Below are positions 44,399 to 53,939 of a DNA stretch of 64,000 nt, one piece after another. The number at the start of each line of letters is the position of its first letter. The first letter of the stretch is position 1. Position numbers and translations under genes: made by a program. The notes under the pieces are model-generated. The model saw only the letters and a list, made by a program, of their open reading frames with translations. It was not told where the DNA came from and made no database searches. Source of the stretch: an uncultured Oscillospiraceae bacterium. GTDB lineage: Bacteria; Bacillota; Clostridia; Oscillospirales; Acutalibacteraceae. The DNA lies in NCBI GenBank assembly GCA_949289045.1, contig CASEMN010000003.1, forward strand, positions 62,001-126,000, in the 5' to 3' direction.

Positions 44399-44917
44399 AT
44401 GACAGACAGATTAGCTCTTTCAGCTCTTGTAAACAACCACTCCGGTGTGCTTCTGAGAGTTGCCGGACTTTTTGCAAGACGTGGATTCAATATTCAGAGC
44501 CTTACGGTTTCTCAAACTGAAAATCCCGAATTTTCAAGAATGACAATCGTTTCTCAGGCCGATCCCTCAACTTTCCGTCAGATCGAAATGCAGCTTTTAA
44601 AGCTTGAGGACGTTCAGAAAGTCATCCGCCTCGAAGACGGAAAGACAACTTCCAGCGAACTCCTTTTCGTAAAGGTTCGTGCTCTCAATAAAGACCGTCC
44701 CGCCGTACTTAAAACTCTCCTTAAATTCGGCGCAAGAGTAAGAGACATCGGCCACAAGACAATCACAGCCGAGCTTACCGGTGAATCAGCTACAATCGAT
44801 GAATTCATCGAGACTATTTCTCAGCACCACATTGTTGAGCTTTCACGCTCCGGTATCACTGCTCTTGCAAGCGGAGACGTAAGCATCAACGACGACGAGG
44901 ACTCTCTTCCTGAATAA
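44399..44917 (+). CDS. ilvN: Acetolactate synthase, regulatory subunit
   Basis: 172 residues. N-terminal ACT domain for valine feedback (SALVNNHSGVLLRVAGLFARRGFNIQSL) and a C-terminal regulatory domain (about 85-165, KTITAELTGESATIDEFI). 22 nt after ilvB. Length matches the longer bacterial small subunits. Confidence 0.95.
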   Translation: MTDRLALSALVNNHSGVLLRVAGLFARRGFNIQSLTVSQTENPEFSRMTIVSQADPSTFRQIEMQLLKLEDVQKVIRLEDGKTTSSELLFVKVRALNKDRPAVLKTLLKFGARVRDIGHKTITAELTGESATIDEFIETISQHHIVELSRSGITALASGDVSINDDEDSLPE

Positions 44918-44971
44918 TTTATCCGCATAAAAGCGGTTTTCAATCACATTAAATTTACGGAGGAATTTTTT

Positions 44972-46237
44972 ATGGGAATGACTATGACGCAAAAAATTCT
45001 CGCCGCCCATGCCGGTCTGCCTGAAGTAAAGGCAGGTCAGCTCATCGAGGCAAAGCTCGATATTGTTCTGGGAAACGACGTTACCTCTCCCGTTGCAATT
45101 AACGAGTTTGAACGCTGCGGCGCTACTTCTGTTTTCGATAAAAGCAGGATCGCCCTTGTTATGGATCACTTCACTCCCAACAAGGACATCAAATCCGCTC
45201 AGCACTGCAAGCAGGTAAGAGAATTTGCAGGAAAATACGACATCGACAACTATTTTGATGTGGGTCAGATGGGCATTGAGCATGCTCTTCTACCCGAAAA
45301 AGGAATTGTTCTCCCCGGCGATACTGTAATCGGAGCAGACTCCCACACCTGCACCTACGGCGCACTTGGTGCATTCTCAACAGGTGTCGGTTCTACAGAT
45401 ATGGCTGCCGGAATGATTTCAGGAAAGGCCTGGTTCAAGGTTCCCTCTGCAATAAAGGTTGTACTTAAAGGTAAGCCTGCCAAAAACGTAAGCGGTAAGG
45501 ATGTTATCCTTCACCTTATCGGAAAAATCGGCGTTGATGGCGCACTTTACCGTTCACTTGAATTCTGCGGTGAAGGCGTTCAGCACCTTTCTATGGATGA
45601 CCGTCTTTGCATTGCAAACATGGCAATTGAAGGCGGAGCCAAAAACGGCATTTTCCCTGTTGACGATGTAACTCTTGCATACGTCAACGAAAGAGCAAAG
45701 AGAGGTTACAAAGTATTCGAGGCTGACGAAGACGCTCAGTACGATGAGGTTGTTGAAATCGATCTTTCTGCGCTTCGTCCCACAGTTGCATTCCCTCACC
45801 TTCCCGAGAATACAAAGACAATTGATGAAGTAAAGCCCGGAGAGGTTATGATCGATCAGGTTGTAATCGGTTCATGCACCAACGGAAGAATGGAAGATAT
45901 GCGTGCTGCTGCTGCTATTCTCAAGGGCAGAAAAGTTAATAAAAACGTAAGAACAATCGTTATCCCCGCAACACAGAAGATTTATCTTGACTGCATCAGG
46001 GAAGGTCTTACCGAAATATTCGTAGAAGCAGGAGCAGTTGTAAGCACACCTACCTGCGGCCCCTGCCTTGGCGGACATATGGGCATACTCGCAAAGGGTG
46101 AGCGTGCCGTTGCAACAACAAACCGCAACTTCGTAGGCAGAATGGGTCACCCCGAAAGCGAAGTATATCTTGCAAGCCCCGCTGTTGCAGCAGCAAGCGC
46201 AGTTGCAGGCTACATCGCCGACCCCGACAAAATATAA
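44972..46237 (+). CDS. leuC: 3-isopropylmalate dehydratase, large subunit
   Basis: Aconitase-like isomerase of leucine synthesis with LeuD. The 421-residue protein belongs to the short clostridial/archaeal class. The 4Fe-4S ligands are in [15 protein letters not shown] and [32 protein letters not shown] is the substrate region. GGAGG before the ATG. Confidence 0.95.
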   Translation: MGMTMTQKILAAHAGLPEVKAGQLIEAKLDIVLGNDVTSPVAINEFERCGATSVFDKSRIALVMDHFTPNKDIKSAQHCKQVREFAGKYDIDNYFDVGQMGIEHALLPEKGIVLPGDTVIGADSHTCTYGALGAFSTGVGSTDMAAGMISGKAWFKVPSAIKVVLKGKPAKNVSGKDVILHLIGKIGVDGALYRSLEFCGEGVQHLSMDDRLCIANMAIEGGAKNGIFPVDDVTLAYVNERAKRGYKVFEADEDAQYDEVVEIDLSALRPTVAFPHLPENTKTIDEVKPGEVMIDQVVIGSCTNGRMEDMRAAAAILKGRKVNKNVRTIVIPATQKIYLDCIREGLTEIFVEAGAVVSTPTCGPCLGGHMGILAKGERAVATTNRNFVGRMGHPESEVYLASPAVAAASAVAGYIADPDKI

Positions 46238-46249
46238 GGAGGCTAAACC

Positions 46250-46732
46250 ATGAAAGTACAAGGTAAAGTTCACAAGTACGGCAGCAACGTTGACACAGAC
46301 GTTATTATCCCTGCCCGCTACCTTAACACAGCAGATCCCAAAGAGCTTGCCGCTCACTGCATGGAGGATATTGACACTGAGTTTGTCAAAAACGTAAAAG
46401 CAGGCGATATCATGGTTGCTGACCGCAATTTTGGATGCGGTTCTTCCAGAGAGCATGCTCCCATCGCTATAAAGGCCTCCGGAATTTCCTGCGTTATAGC
46501 TGCAACCTTTGCACGTATTTTTTACAGAAATGCAATTAACATCGGCCTTGCAATTCTTGAGTGCGAAGAGGCTTCAAAGGATATTAAAGACGGCGACGAT
46601 GTAAGCGTTGATTTCGACACAGGAATCATCACAAACAACACCACCGGAAAGACATATCAGGCTGAGCCTTTCCCGCCCTTTATCCAGAACATTATTGAAA
46701 AAGGCGGACTTCTTAATTCAATCTCAAAATAA
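46250..46732 (+). CDS. leuD: 3-isopropylmalate dehydratase, small subunit
   Basis: 160 residues; the swivel domain of the LeuCD enzyme. The conserved [19 protein letters not shown] loop is present near 62-80. Twelve nt after leuC. leuA, leuB, ilvC and ilvD are not in the window, so the pathway is split between loci. Confidence 0.95.
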   Translation: MKVQGKVHKYGSNVDTDVIIPARYLNTADPKELAAHCMEDIDTEFVKNVKAGDIMVADRNFGCGSSREHAPIAIKASGISCVIAATFARIFYRNAINIGLAILECEEASKDIKDGDDVSVDFDTGIITNNTTGKTYQAEPFPPFIQNIIEKGGLLNSISK

Positions 46733-46750
46733 GTGAAAAAATAAACTTAA

Positions 46751-46790
46751 AAAGCCTGCGATTGGTTAGTTCCAATCGCAGGCTTTAGTT
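46751..46790 (+). terminator. Terminator of the ilv-leu operon
   Basis: AAAGCCTGCGATTGG-TTAGTT-CCAATCGCAGGCTTT followed by AGTTTG. Confidence 0.85.
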
Positions 46791-46889
46791 TGTCCATAAA
46801 GTTATTTTCGGATTAAACAAGGCGTTTTTATTTTTTAATTGATATATTTTAGCCTGTACTCCTTAGCCAAACTTTGATAAAGAATCAAC

Positions 46890-47130
46890 TTTTGCCGCTC
46901 ATGCTGCGGCGGAGCACCTACTTTTGTCCATAGCGACAAAAGTAGGCAAAAACGCATTTAAATACGCCTTGACGGTTTTCGCGCTCACTTAAATTGCCTT
47001 TAAAAAGTGTCTCGGTAAATCGCCGTCAAGGGTCAGTGTCGGCGATTTACGGAAAAGCAAAGCTTTTCCGTTCCCTCACTCTCCGAACTGCTAACAGCAA
47101 TGCGAAAAGCCGCAAGGCTATCGCACTGCA
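46890..47130. repeat. Hairpin-rich non-coding element (possible dispersed repeat)
   Basis: About 240 bp of intergenic DNA with a row of hairpins: GCCGC/GCGGC (46894-46910), CTACTTTTGTC/GACAAAAGTAG (46918-46945, 11 bp perfect), GTAAATCGCC/GGCGATTTAC (47015-47050), CGGAAAAGC/GCTTTTCCG (47050-47070) and the nested TGCGA-AGCC/GGCT-TCGCA (47101-47125). No ORF or promoter of note. Density of inverted repeats in an otherwise empty 410-bp gap suggests a dispersed repeat family rather than a single regulator; only one copy is in the window. Confidence 0.55.
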
Positions 47131-47201
47131 TACTCTCATTTCTGCCTGGTGAGCGTGAAATTAGTTAACTGTCTTTTTGCATCAAATCAAAGTATTGTTA
47201 A

Positions 47202-48485
47202 TCAGTCAGCCTGAGCAATAAGAGTATCTATATTCTTCTCCATAAGGTCAAAGAAAAGCTCAACTGTTTCCTTATCTGTATCATTACCCCTTACGCACAT
47301 TGAAAGTGTAAGTACATTTTTAAGTGAAGTTGCCGAAAGAAGTACATAGGGCTTATACTTGACGGCACCGGTCATAAATCCGTCAACAGGTTCATGTCCC
47401 TCAAGGGCAAGCTTATCTGCTTCAAGTATACCGATATTACTCATTGCAAGAAGCGGATTAGAGTATCCGATTTTTATAATCTCTTCCGACGCAGCATGGG
47501 GCAGCATTTTATAACCAACATTAAGCAGAGGAAGTCCGTAAAGACCCATAAATTTATCTTTCTTAAATCTGTTGGAACTGTGAACGACATATTTGAGAGT
47601 TTCAAATATGTCTCTGCCTCTTTCCGGAATTGAACACTGCATAAACGCAGTATGGTTTGTAATTCCCTGTTCGCTTACGTCGTGTATATGACGTCTTAAA
47701 TCAATGGCACAGGAAATTGTAACACTCTCACTTTTATCATATCCGGCAAGCTCGTAAAGGCTGTAAAAATAAGCTGCTACAAGCATATCGTTTATTGTTG
47801 CGCCATGTTTTTTACCTACCTGCTTAATCTTCAAAAAGCGGTCAGCGTCAATTTTTCTTTTGGCTATAAAAGACTTATCCCTAATGCTGTCGGGAGTAAG
47901 AGGAAATTTATGATTATCTTTTGCGCATACGTTTTTATAAAGATTTTTTGCCATGCGCTTTTCGGTAGGAGTAAAATCCGAATACACAGACTCATAAGAA
48001 CGTGTACCGTGTCTTAAATCAATGGGACTTATACCCTTTTCTACATAATCATTATAGTTTTTACAAAGAGCCTTAAGGAAATATTTAAAGTCTCCGCCAT
48101 CCATGCACATATGGTTTTCCACTATGCACAGCACAGATTTGCCCTCATGGAAGAAAACGGCTACTTTCATCTGCAAATCACTTTCCGGAGGGATATACTG
48201 TGTAAGAAATTTATTTACTGCCTCCTCCAGATTTTCAGGTCTTTCTACTGTTAAAACATCTTCAATTTTATAGTTCTTTACGCTCCAATAAGGGCTTATA
48301 TGATTATCAGTAAAGCTTGAATGAAGTACAGGAGCTTTCTCAAAAAAACAGATAAGAACTGTTTTAAGGGCTTCTATATTTATTTCATAATCGTAATGAA
48401 GCTCAACGTGAACCATTCGGTCGTTGAAGTCACGGAACAGATAATGCATCTTGTCCCAAAGCTCTGCATTTAATTTTCGCTCCAT
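47202..48485 (-). CDS. Condensation-domain-like acyltransferase (HxxxD family)
   Basis: 427 residues resembling the stand-alone condensation/alcohol O-acyltransferase fold. It carries the active-site motif H125-MCM-D129-G130 in IVENHMCMDGGD and a second-half region GATINDMLVAAYFYSL typical of the bilobal fold. No peptidyl-carrier or adenylation genes are nearby. Its start overlaps the membrane protein gene upstream by 16 nt, so the two are coupled. The reaction is unknown; an ester- or amide-forming step on a membrane lipid or glycolipid is one guess. Confidence 0.72.
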   Translation of the reverse strand: MERKLNAELWDKMHYLFRDFNDRMVHVELHYDYEINIEALKTVLICFFEKAPVLHSSFTDNHISPYWSVKNYKIEDVLTVERPENLEEAVNKFLTQYIPPESDLQMKVAVFFHEGKSVLCIVENHMCMDGGDFKYFLKALCKNYNDYVEKGISPIDLRHGTRSYESVYSDFTPTEKRMAKNLYKNVCAKDNHKFPLTPDSIRDKSFIAKRKIDADRFLKIKQVGKKHGATINDMLVAAYFYSLYELAGYDKSESVTISCAIDLRRHIHDVSEQGITNHTAFMQCSIPERGRDIFETLKYVVHSSNRFKKDKFMGLYGLPLLNVGYKMLPHAASEEIIKIGYSNPLLAMSNIGILEADKLALEGHEPVDGFMTGAVKYKPYVLLSATSLKNVLTLSMCVRGNDTDKETVELFFDLMEKNIDTLIAQAD

Positions 48486-49282
48486 ACGTCATCACTCTCC
48501 TTTTTGATATAGCTGGATTTACGAATCAGCGATACTATTATCACTATTATATCTATTATTAACGAAACAATTATCATCAGCCAGCCGGGATTCCACGGCA
48601 CAATATGAAGGCTGCCTAAAACAACATACAACAGCGTAGCCACAACGGGAATATAGAAAATATAGTTAACAATTTTATGTTTCTGCTTTAAAAGTGTCAT
48701 AAATACAGCATCAACTACAAATATGGCAATTACACCCACTAAAAAGACTATCCAGCTATGGGGCAAATGGAAAATAAGCTGTAAACACAGAAAAACAAAT
48801 GTCGAAACAAGCATAACTACTATTGCTGAAAGGAATCTGGCAACAAACCCGAAACCGCGTCTGCGGACTAAAGCTTTCTTTACGGAGTAAATCAGAAGTC
48901 CTGCCATTAAAAGGGTTATGCCTCCGAAAAGAATAAGCCATGTATAAGACCACAGATGAGTAATAAAGCTCACACTTATATAGACGACAATAAGCGCCAG
49001 GATATATGCAACTGAGCCCAGAGCCACTGATGCTCCTACAGCTCTTGAACGTTTTTTGTCACATGCCGCCTCATAATACTTCCTGTAATCACTTTTAAGA
49101 CTGCCGAATCCGTTGGCTTTAAGCTGCGCAAGAATTTCTTCCTCGCTCATATTTTTGTAAGCTGGTGAATCAGCCTGCAGCTCCATCTCTTTTAAAATCT
49201 GTTTCTTGTAGCGTCCAAGAGAACCGCCGGCATCGGGAACCCCCTTTAGCGCCCCGTCAATATAATCACTGAACAAACTCAT
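48470..49282 (-). CDS. Polytopic membrane protein, paralogue of the next gene (copy B)
   Basis: 270 residues. A 75-residue soluble helical head (YIDGALKGVPDAGGSLGRYKKQ) is followed by about six helices (for example AYILALIVVYISVSFITHLW and IVFLVGVIAIFVVDAVFM) and a short charged tail ending DDVWSEN. Clearly homologous end to end with 49312-50127 (shared VPD...SLxRYKxQ, DYRxxY, SFITHxWxxTWLI, PWxPGWLxxI). Family not named with confidence; heads like this occur in DUF1700/permease-prefix proteins. Overlaps the condensation-like gene. Confidence 0.75.
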   Translation of the reverse strand: MSLFSDYIDGALKGVPDAGGSLGRYKKQILKEMELQADSPAYKNMSEEEILAQLKANGFGSLKSDYRKYYEAACDKKRSRAVGASVALGSVAYILALIVVYISVSFITHLWSYTWLILFGGITLLMAGLLIYSVKKALVRRRGFGFVARFLSAIVVMLVSTFVFLCLQLIFHLPHSWIVFLVGVIAIFVVDAVFMTLLKQKHKIVNYIFYIPVVATLLYVVLGSLHIVPWNPGWLMIIVSLIIDIIVIIVSLIRKSSYIKKESDDVWSEN

Positions 49283-49311
49283 ATATCCGTTTTTTCCTCC
49301 TTATTACATTC

Positions 49312-50127
49312 TCACTTTTCTTCCCAAACATCTTCAACTTCTTGTTTGTAAATGTATTTGGAGTTTTCTACGGCTATACCTACAACAATCAATATATCTA
49401 TAATTACAGCAAGAATCATAAGAAGCCAGCCCGGATCCCACGGAATAACTTCGAGCAAACCTAAAATTACATAGATCATGGACATTGCTGCGGGAATATA
49501 CAGAAGATAATTTATAATAGCAAGCTTTCTTTTTGTTAAAGCAAGAAATAACGCATCAACTGCAAAAAGCACAATTACCGCAACCAAATATATAATCCAG
49601 CTCATGGGTATATGGAAAAGCAAGGCACAGCAAAGGAAAATGAATGTAGCTGTAAGCATAATATTGAATGCCAGCATAACCCTTGCGATAGGATGGAAGA
49701 CCCACTTCATACGGGCTATAGCTTTAGCACCGACACTGAAAAGATAGTCTACCAAAACAGTTATTCCGCCCAGCATAATAAGCCATGTCTGAGCCCAATT
49801 GTGGGTTATAAAGCTAACGCCTAAATACAGTACCGTCAGCAAAAGAATATAACACACAGAGCCGACAGCTAAGAAATTTCTGAATTTTTCAGCTTTTTTC
49901 TTGGCACGGTCAGCTAAGTAAAAATTTCGGTAATCCTGCCTTAAATCAGGATGCTCACTAATTATAAGATCACTCAATACTTTTTCATCTTTAAGTCCGC
50001 TTTGAGCAACCTCATTTGCACGCTCCGTCAAGCTATCAAACAGCTGACGCTTATAGCGGTAAAGAGAATTGTCTTCATCAGGAACATCTTTAAGGGTATT
50101 TTCAATATAATCAATAAAACTTTCCAT
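49312..50127 (-). CDS. Polytopic membrane protein, paralogue (copy A)
   Basis: 271 residues with the same head-plus-six-helix design as its neighbour 29 nt downstream, ending EDVWEEK. ATG at 50127 has GGAGG upstream and is the first gene of a three-gene unit with the paralogue and the condensation-like protein. Tandem duplication with clear divergence suggests hetero-oligomer formation. Confidence 0.75.
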   Translation of the reverse strand: MESFIDYIENTLKDVPDEDNSLYRYKRQLFDSLTERANEVAQSGLKDEKVLSDLIISEHPDLRQDYRNFYLADRAKKKAEKFRNFLAVGSVCYILLLTVLYLGVSFITHNWAQTWLIMLGGITVLVDYLFSVGAKAIARMKWVFHPIARVMLAFNIMLTATFIFLCCALLFHIPMSWIIYLVAVIVLFAVDALFLALTKRKLAIINYLLYIPAAMSMIYVILGLLEVIPWDPGWLLMILAVIIDILIVVGIAVENSKYIYKQEVEDVWEEK

Positions 50128-50232
50128 TCAGAACCTCCTCATTTTTTCTGTAAAAATTTACCCTAAGCCCAAGGTGTAACGCATTTTTAAAACTTATTCT
50201 TTATAATAAAGATAATAAAGCAAATCATTAGT

Positions 50233-50261
50233 ATTTTAACATATCTTACTTTTTCTTGCAA
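50233..50261 (-). promoter_or_regulatory. Promoter of the paralogue/condensation operon
   Basis: On the minus strand TTGCAA (50256-50261), 17-nt spacer, TAAAAT (50233-50238). It lies in the 330-bp divergent gap 50128-50457, which otherwise holds only A+T-rich DNA and the promoter of the muramidase gene. Confidence 0.6.
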
Positions 50262-50391
50262 TTAAAGTATCAGTGGTTAATTTAAAAAATCTAAATTTTG
50301 TCATTAAAACTTAAAATTAATATTATTAAAAGGATAAATTTTGCACCATTTAACATTACATAATTTGGCATAGTTTTTTTATTTGTTTTTG

Positions 50392-50420
50392 TTGTACCTG
50401 ATTTTGAATTATGGTATTAT
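50392..50420 (+). promoter_or_regulatory. Promoter of the GH25 muramidase gene
   Basis: TTGTAC (50392-50397), 17-nt spacer, TATTAT (50415-50420). Confidence 0.65.
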
Positions 50421-50457
50421 AGTTAAAGTACTTTATAATGCTGAGGAGGAAATTTAA

Positions 50458-51699
50458 TTGTCCAGGGAACTAAAAATAGCAGTTTCGGTTCTTCTTGTTT
50501 TCGCTTCGGTTTTCTTTATGAGTGCAGCTCATATACCGATAGATGACCAAGAAGTTTTCGCAGAAACTGCAGCTTTAAACAAGGATAAAAATGATACTAT
50601 TCCTCTTCCTTCTCAGGTTTTTGAAACAGAAACTTACATATCAGACGAAGAATTAGATAATGAAAATATACAGCTTGATGCCGAAGAAGTTATCGGCAAC
50701 CCGGAATTCGAGATGGACGAAGAGGGCATAAAAGAAGACCCTGAAAATCAACGTCCTCAAGATTCTGGAGATACTGTAGGAGACGACACAGTCGATGTAG
50801 ATACTCCTCCTCCCGTTGCAAAACCGGAAGAACCAACGGAAAATCCAACTGAAAAGCCAACGGAATCTCCTACCGAAAGCGAAACGGAAAAACCCACCGA
50901 GAAGCCAACTGAAAAGCCCACAGAACCTCCCGTATACACAGACGGATGGCATATAATAGACGGTAAAACCTATCTATATCAAAACGGAAAGCCCGTAACA
51001 GGCTGGCAGGTTATTCAGGGTAAAAAATATTACTTTGATTCAAAGGGAGTTCTCTCTTCAAAGGTTGGAATAGACGTATCCTACGCTCAGGGAAATATTG
51101 ACTGGAAGAAGGTCAAAGCTGCCGGCGTTGATTACGTTATGATAAGAGTAGGATACAGAGGTTACACCCAAGGCGGACTTTACCTTGACTCTGATTTCGT
51201 TAAAAACATAGAGGGAGCAACAGCGGCAGGCCTTGACTGCGGAGTTTATTTCTATTCCCAGGCAATAACTGTTGAAGAGGCTATTCTTGAGGCTGACTTT
51301 GTACTTAAAGCTATTAAGGGATACGACCTTACATACCCCATTGCCTTTGATACTGAATATGTATCGGATCCGGCGGCACGTACTCACGGACTTACGGACA
51401 GGCAGCGTACAGATTTTGCAATAGCATTTTGTGAGAGAATCATAAACAACGGATATTATCCCACAATCTACGCAAGCAAATCATGGCTTCTTGACGAAAT
51501 GGAGTTCTCAAGAATAAACGGCAAGTTTGACATCTGGCTGGCGGAGTGGAGCGACAAAGCAACCTTCCCTTATACATATCAGATGTGGCAATACTCAGAA
51601 ACGGGAAAAGTAAACGGAATTTCAGGATATGTTGACCTTGACGTTTCACTTTTCGATTATCCAACGTTTATAAAGAAAAACGGATATAACCACTTATAA
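50458..51699 (+). CDS. Membrane-anchored or secreted GH25 muramidase with PTE-rich stalk
   Basis: Cleaves the glycan strand of peptidoglycan. The 413-residue protein starts at TTG with GAGGAGG upstream and has an N-terminal hydrophobic helix (6-24). An acidic stretch follows, then a proline/threonine/glutamate stalk of repeated PTE-KPTE units (about 125-160). Next come two cell-wall-binding-like aromatic repeats (DGWHIIDGKTYLYQNGKPV, TGWQVIQGKKYYFDSKG) and the GH25 domain from about 200 (GIDVSYAQGNIDW; catalytic pair in PIAFDTEYV). All GH25 motifs are present. Confidence 0.92.
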   Translation: MSRELKIAVSVLLVFASVFFMSAAHIPIDDQEVFAETAALNKDKNDTIPLPSQVFETETYISDEELDNENIQLDAEEVIGNPEFEMDEEGIKEDPENQRPQDSGDTVGDDTVDVDTPPPVAKPEEPTENPTEKPTESPTESETEKPTEKPTEKPTEPPVYTDGWHIIDGKTYLYQNGKPVTGWQVIQGKKYYFDSKGVLSSKVGIDVSYAQGNIDWKKVKAAGVDYVMIRVGYRGYTQGGLYLDSDFVKNIEGATAAGLDCGVYFYSQAITVEEAILEADFVLKAIKGYDLTYPIAFDTEYVSDPAARTHGLTDRQRTDFAIAFCERIINNGYYPTIYASKSWLLDEMEFSRINGKFDIWLAEWSDKATFPYTYQMWQYSETGKVNGISGYVDLDVSLFDYPTFIKKNGYNHL

Positions 51700-51706
51700 A
51701 AGTAAC

Positions 51707-51743
51707 GGCAGAACCGCTTTAGCGGTTCTGCCATTTTCATTTT
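51707..51743 (+). terminator. Terminator of the muramidase gene
   Basis: GGCAGAACCGC-TTTA-GCGGTTCTGCC followed by ATTTTCATTTT. Confidence 0.85.
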
Positions 51744-51847
51744 GTTCTACCTACTTTTCTTTTGCTTTAAAGAATCTCTTCTTCACTGCCTCCAATAAAA
51801 TCAGAAACGGCGGGATGCCGAGACAAAATACACAAATTTTTCAGACA

Positions 51848-52615
51848 TTATGACGGATTATATTCCCACATAAAATATTCCAGTTCACCGTCAAAATCAC
51901 AGTCCACCGATACTGCCTGAGCGTTTCCATATTTGCTCAGCTGTGCAGGTATACAAATCTGTACCACATAGTTACTGACTCTTTTCATAGTCATATCATC
52001 AAATGTGTTACCGGGCAAATCAAAACGAAAATCAATTTTGCCGTCTCCGGTAATTAATTCTTCTGGCTCACATTCTTTCCACACAAAATCTTCTTCGCTT
52101 TCGCCTGATTTTAGATTGTGGGCACTCTCATAATATCCTACGAAAATTTTCGCTTTGTTTTCCTGATCGTTATCCGTAAAAACAAAGTCCTGAGAAGAAC
52201 AGGTCACTTTATTATTATTCAGGAAAAAAGGTCTGTTTTTAAGTTCATACTGAAAAATCAGCATATATTTTCCGTCGTTTCCCTTTTTCTCCACAGACGC
52301 AGCACAGCTTTTCACATTCTCCCTGTCTATAACTGTTCGATATTTTAAAGAAAAATCTCCTGATGTAATTTCATCTTTACCCTCAATCTTCACTAAGTCA
52401 GAAAAACTGTCTGCAAATTTCTCATGCTCAGAAAAATTAAGGTTAAGCTTCAGACCCGTATTCTGCGTAATAACATCAGCCGTATCATTTGTTTTAAGTA
52501 AACTGTTCGCCTCAATTTCTTTATTGGGAGTATAAATAAAAGCGGCGAAAACACCAAAAACAATCAGCACACAAAAAATACTTATACCAGTAATAAGTAC
52601 AGATTTTTTCTTCAT
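51848..52615 (-). CDS. Membrane-anchored hypothetical protein
   Basis: Unrecognised; 255 residues with an N-terminal helix (VLITGISIFCVLIVFGVFAAFIY) and an extracytoplasmic domain of alternating charged and aromatic strands. ATG 52615 has GAGG upstream; an upstream TTG overlaps the previous stop codon and is less likely. It follows 52630-53613 by 14 nt and is probably co-transcribed. Base composition is A+T-richer than the surroundings. Confidence 0.65.
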   Translation of the reverse strand: MKKKSVLITGISIFCVLIVFGVFAAFIYTPNKEIEANSLLKTNDTADVITQNTGLKLNLNFSEHEKFADSFSDLVKIEGKDEITSGDFSLKYRTVIDRENVKSCAASVEKKGNDGKYMLIFQYELKNRPFFLNNNKVTCSSQDFVFTDNDQENKAKIFVGYYESAHNLKSGESEEDFVWKECEPEELITGDGKIDFRFDLPGNTFDDMTMKRVSNYVVQICIPAQLSKYGNAQAVSVDCDFDGELEYFMWEYNPS

Positions 52616-52629
52616 TTCAATGGCCTCTT

Positions 52630-53613
52630 TCAATTAAAAATTTCCAAATAATTCCATGTAAAGTTAATATAATAATCTTTTTCATATATTGTGCCAACAA
52701 GACTCACTCCTGGTTTGCTTCCAGAACTCCAACCACAACCTATAGCAATACCTATTTGTGAATGCGCATATTTTGAACCGACAGACAGAATTTGAGTCAA
52801 ATCATCATAATCGTGTACCCTTGCTTTTGCAATAATTTGGAACCATATATTAATAAACTTGTTACCATTTATATCAATTGGCAGATGCGTTGTATAATAA
52901 ACTCCTTCCTCATTAATCACAGGATCTTCACAACTATAATACCATTCTTCTTCGTAGTTTGTATAACCTTCTGTTTTAGAATAGGCATTTTGTCCTTCGT
53001 GATACCAGTCTAAATCCTTCGAGTATAGAGAAAAAGCATCCATACCTCTTGAAACCGGCTCCATTAGCCACTCATGCTGTCCAATAATTATATATTCCCC
53101 CATTACCTCTCCTGAATAAATTACCACAATTGATTGTCGCATATATCCATTCTCGTGTTCCTTTTCATTACCATCATAAGCTAAATTTTTAGTAGCAACG
53201 CTAACTCTATCTCTCTCAATTTCCATACTTTTAAAGCATTCTTCTTCGCTCATAATCGATTGTACACCGTTTTTATCAATTTTAATATACTGAGAAATTA
53301 CGCTTATTGATCTTGCACTGTTAACGCATTCCAATACCCTTTTATGTGATTCCAAGTTTTCATTTATTTTTATTCCAAGCTCTTGCATTATGTTCTTTGC
53401 TTCATCATAACCACGGGCTAAGCTTTTGCTCTGTATCTTTTTCAAATTGCTATTGTTTATTGTTTTTAAAATAGTACCATCAGCAAGTATTTTTGTATTG
53501 ATTATTTCTCTGCTTAAATATGACTCTGACATTGCAAATGAAGTTATTGGAAAAATGCCCAAAAACAAAATTGCCGTTATTATTGATAATAATCTTTTAA
53601 ACAAATTCTTCAT
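52630..53613 (-). CDS. Secreted hypothetical protein
   Basis: Unrecognised; 327 residues with a clear signal peptide (1-27, LLSIITAILFLGIFPITSFA). The mature part shows no motif I know. It contains many aromatic residues in the C-terminal half (DWYHEGQNAYSKTEGYTNYEEEW split) and a GIAIGCGWSSGSKPGVSLVG segment. AGGAGAGG precedes the ATG. Operon with the membrane protein downstream; the 160-nt leader holds a small ORF. Confidence 0.65.
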   Translation of the reverse strand: MKNLFKRLLSIITAILFLGIFPITSFAMSESYLSREIINTKILADGTILKTINNSNLKKIQSKSLARGYDEAKNIMQELGIKINENLESHKRVLECVNSARSISVISQYIKIDKNGVQSIMSEEECFKSMEIERDRVSVATKNLAYDGNEKEHENGYMRQSIVVIYSGEVMGEYIIIGQHEWLMEPVSRGMDAFSLYSKDLDWYHEGQNAYSKTEGYTNYEEEWYYSCEDPVINEEGVYYTTHLPIDINGNKFINIWFQIIAKARVHDYDDLTQILSVGSKYAHSQIGIAIGCGWSSGSKPGVSLVGTIYEKDYYINFTWNYLEIFN

Positions 53614-53635
53614 AATATTTACCTCTCCTTTATAT

Positions 53636-53677
53636 TTAAATATCTGCCTTCTTTACTATATTATAAATATGCTGCAT
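53636..53677 (-). CDS. Possible 13-codon upstream ORF (MQHIYNIVKKADI)
   Basis: Between the promoter and the secreted-protein gene, an ATG with GGAGG at 8-nt spacing opens a 13-residue ORF ending 22 nt before the main start. The ribosome binding site is as good as those of real genes nearby. It could be a translational regulator or chance. Confidence 0.35.
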   Translation of the reverse strand: MQHIYNIVKKADI

Positions 53678-53776
53678 TGGAACCGCCTCCATTTTCATAG
53701 AAAAATGTGCATAAAACATCTTTTTTAAATATTGTCTGGTTCCTCAACTTATTATTCATCATCATTCATTGATTAC

Positions 53777-53805
53777 ATCATATTGTTTTTAAATAAAAAA
53801 GTCAA
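53777..53805 (-). promoter_or_regulatory. Promoter of the secreted/membrane hypothetical pair
   Basis: On the minus strand TTGACT (53800-53805), 17-nt spacer, TATGAT (53777-53782). Implies a leader of about 158 nt. Confidence 0.6.
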
Positions 53806-53884
53806 TGAATTACAGTAAATTTAGTTCATAAACTATATTTTTTTTGCCTTTAACATGATTTCTATTTCTGTCAGTTATAACACA

Positions 53885-53922
53885 AGAATCCTCCCATGAG
53901 ATAATTCCCACGGGAGGGTTCT
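53885..53922 (-). terminator. Terminator after clpC
   Basis: AGAATCCTCCC and GGGAGGGTTCT form an 11-bp stem (one G-U), 18 nt after the clpC stop; the T-run is weak. The rest of the 326-bp gap 53614-53939 holds the promoter and upstream ORF described separately. Confidence 0.55.
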
Positions 53923-53939
53923 GTTTAAGGTATTATATT

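Noticed and set aside
42484..44490. Several long minus-strand ORFs opposite ilvB
   Set aside because: They are mirror frames of a highly codon-biased gene, with no ribosome binding sites or recognisable domains.
50830..50940. Tandem repeats suggesting a CRISPR or minisatellite
   Set aside because: They are codon-level repeats of a Pro-Thr-Glu-Lys stalk inside the muramidase; no spacers of even length.
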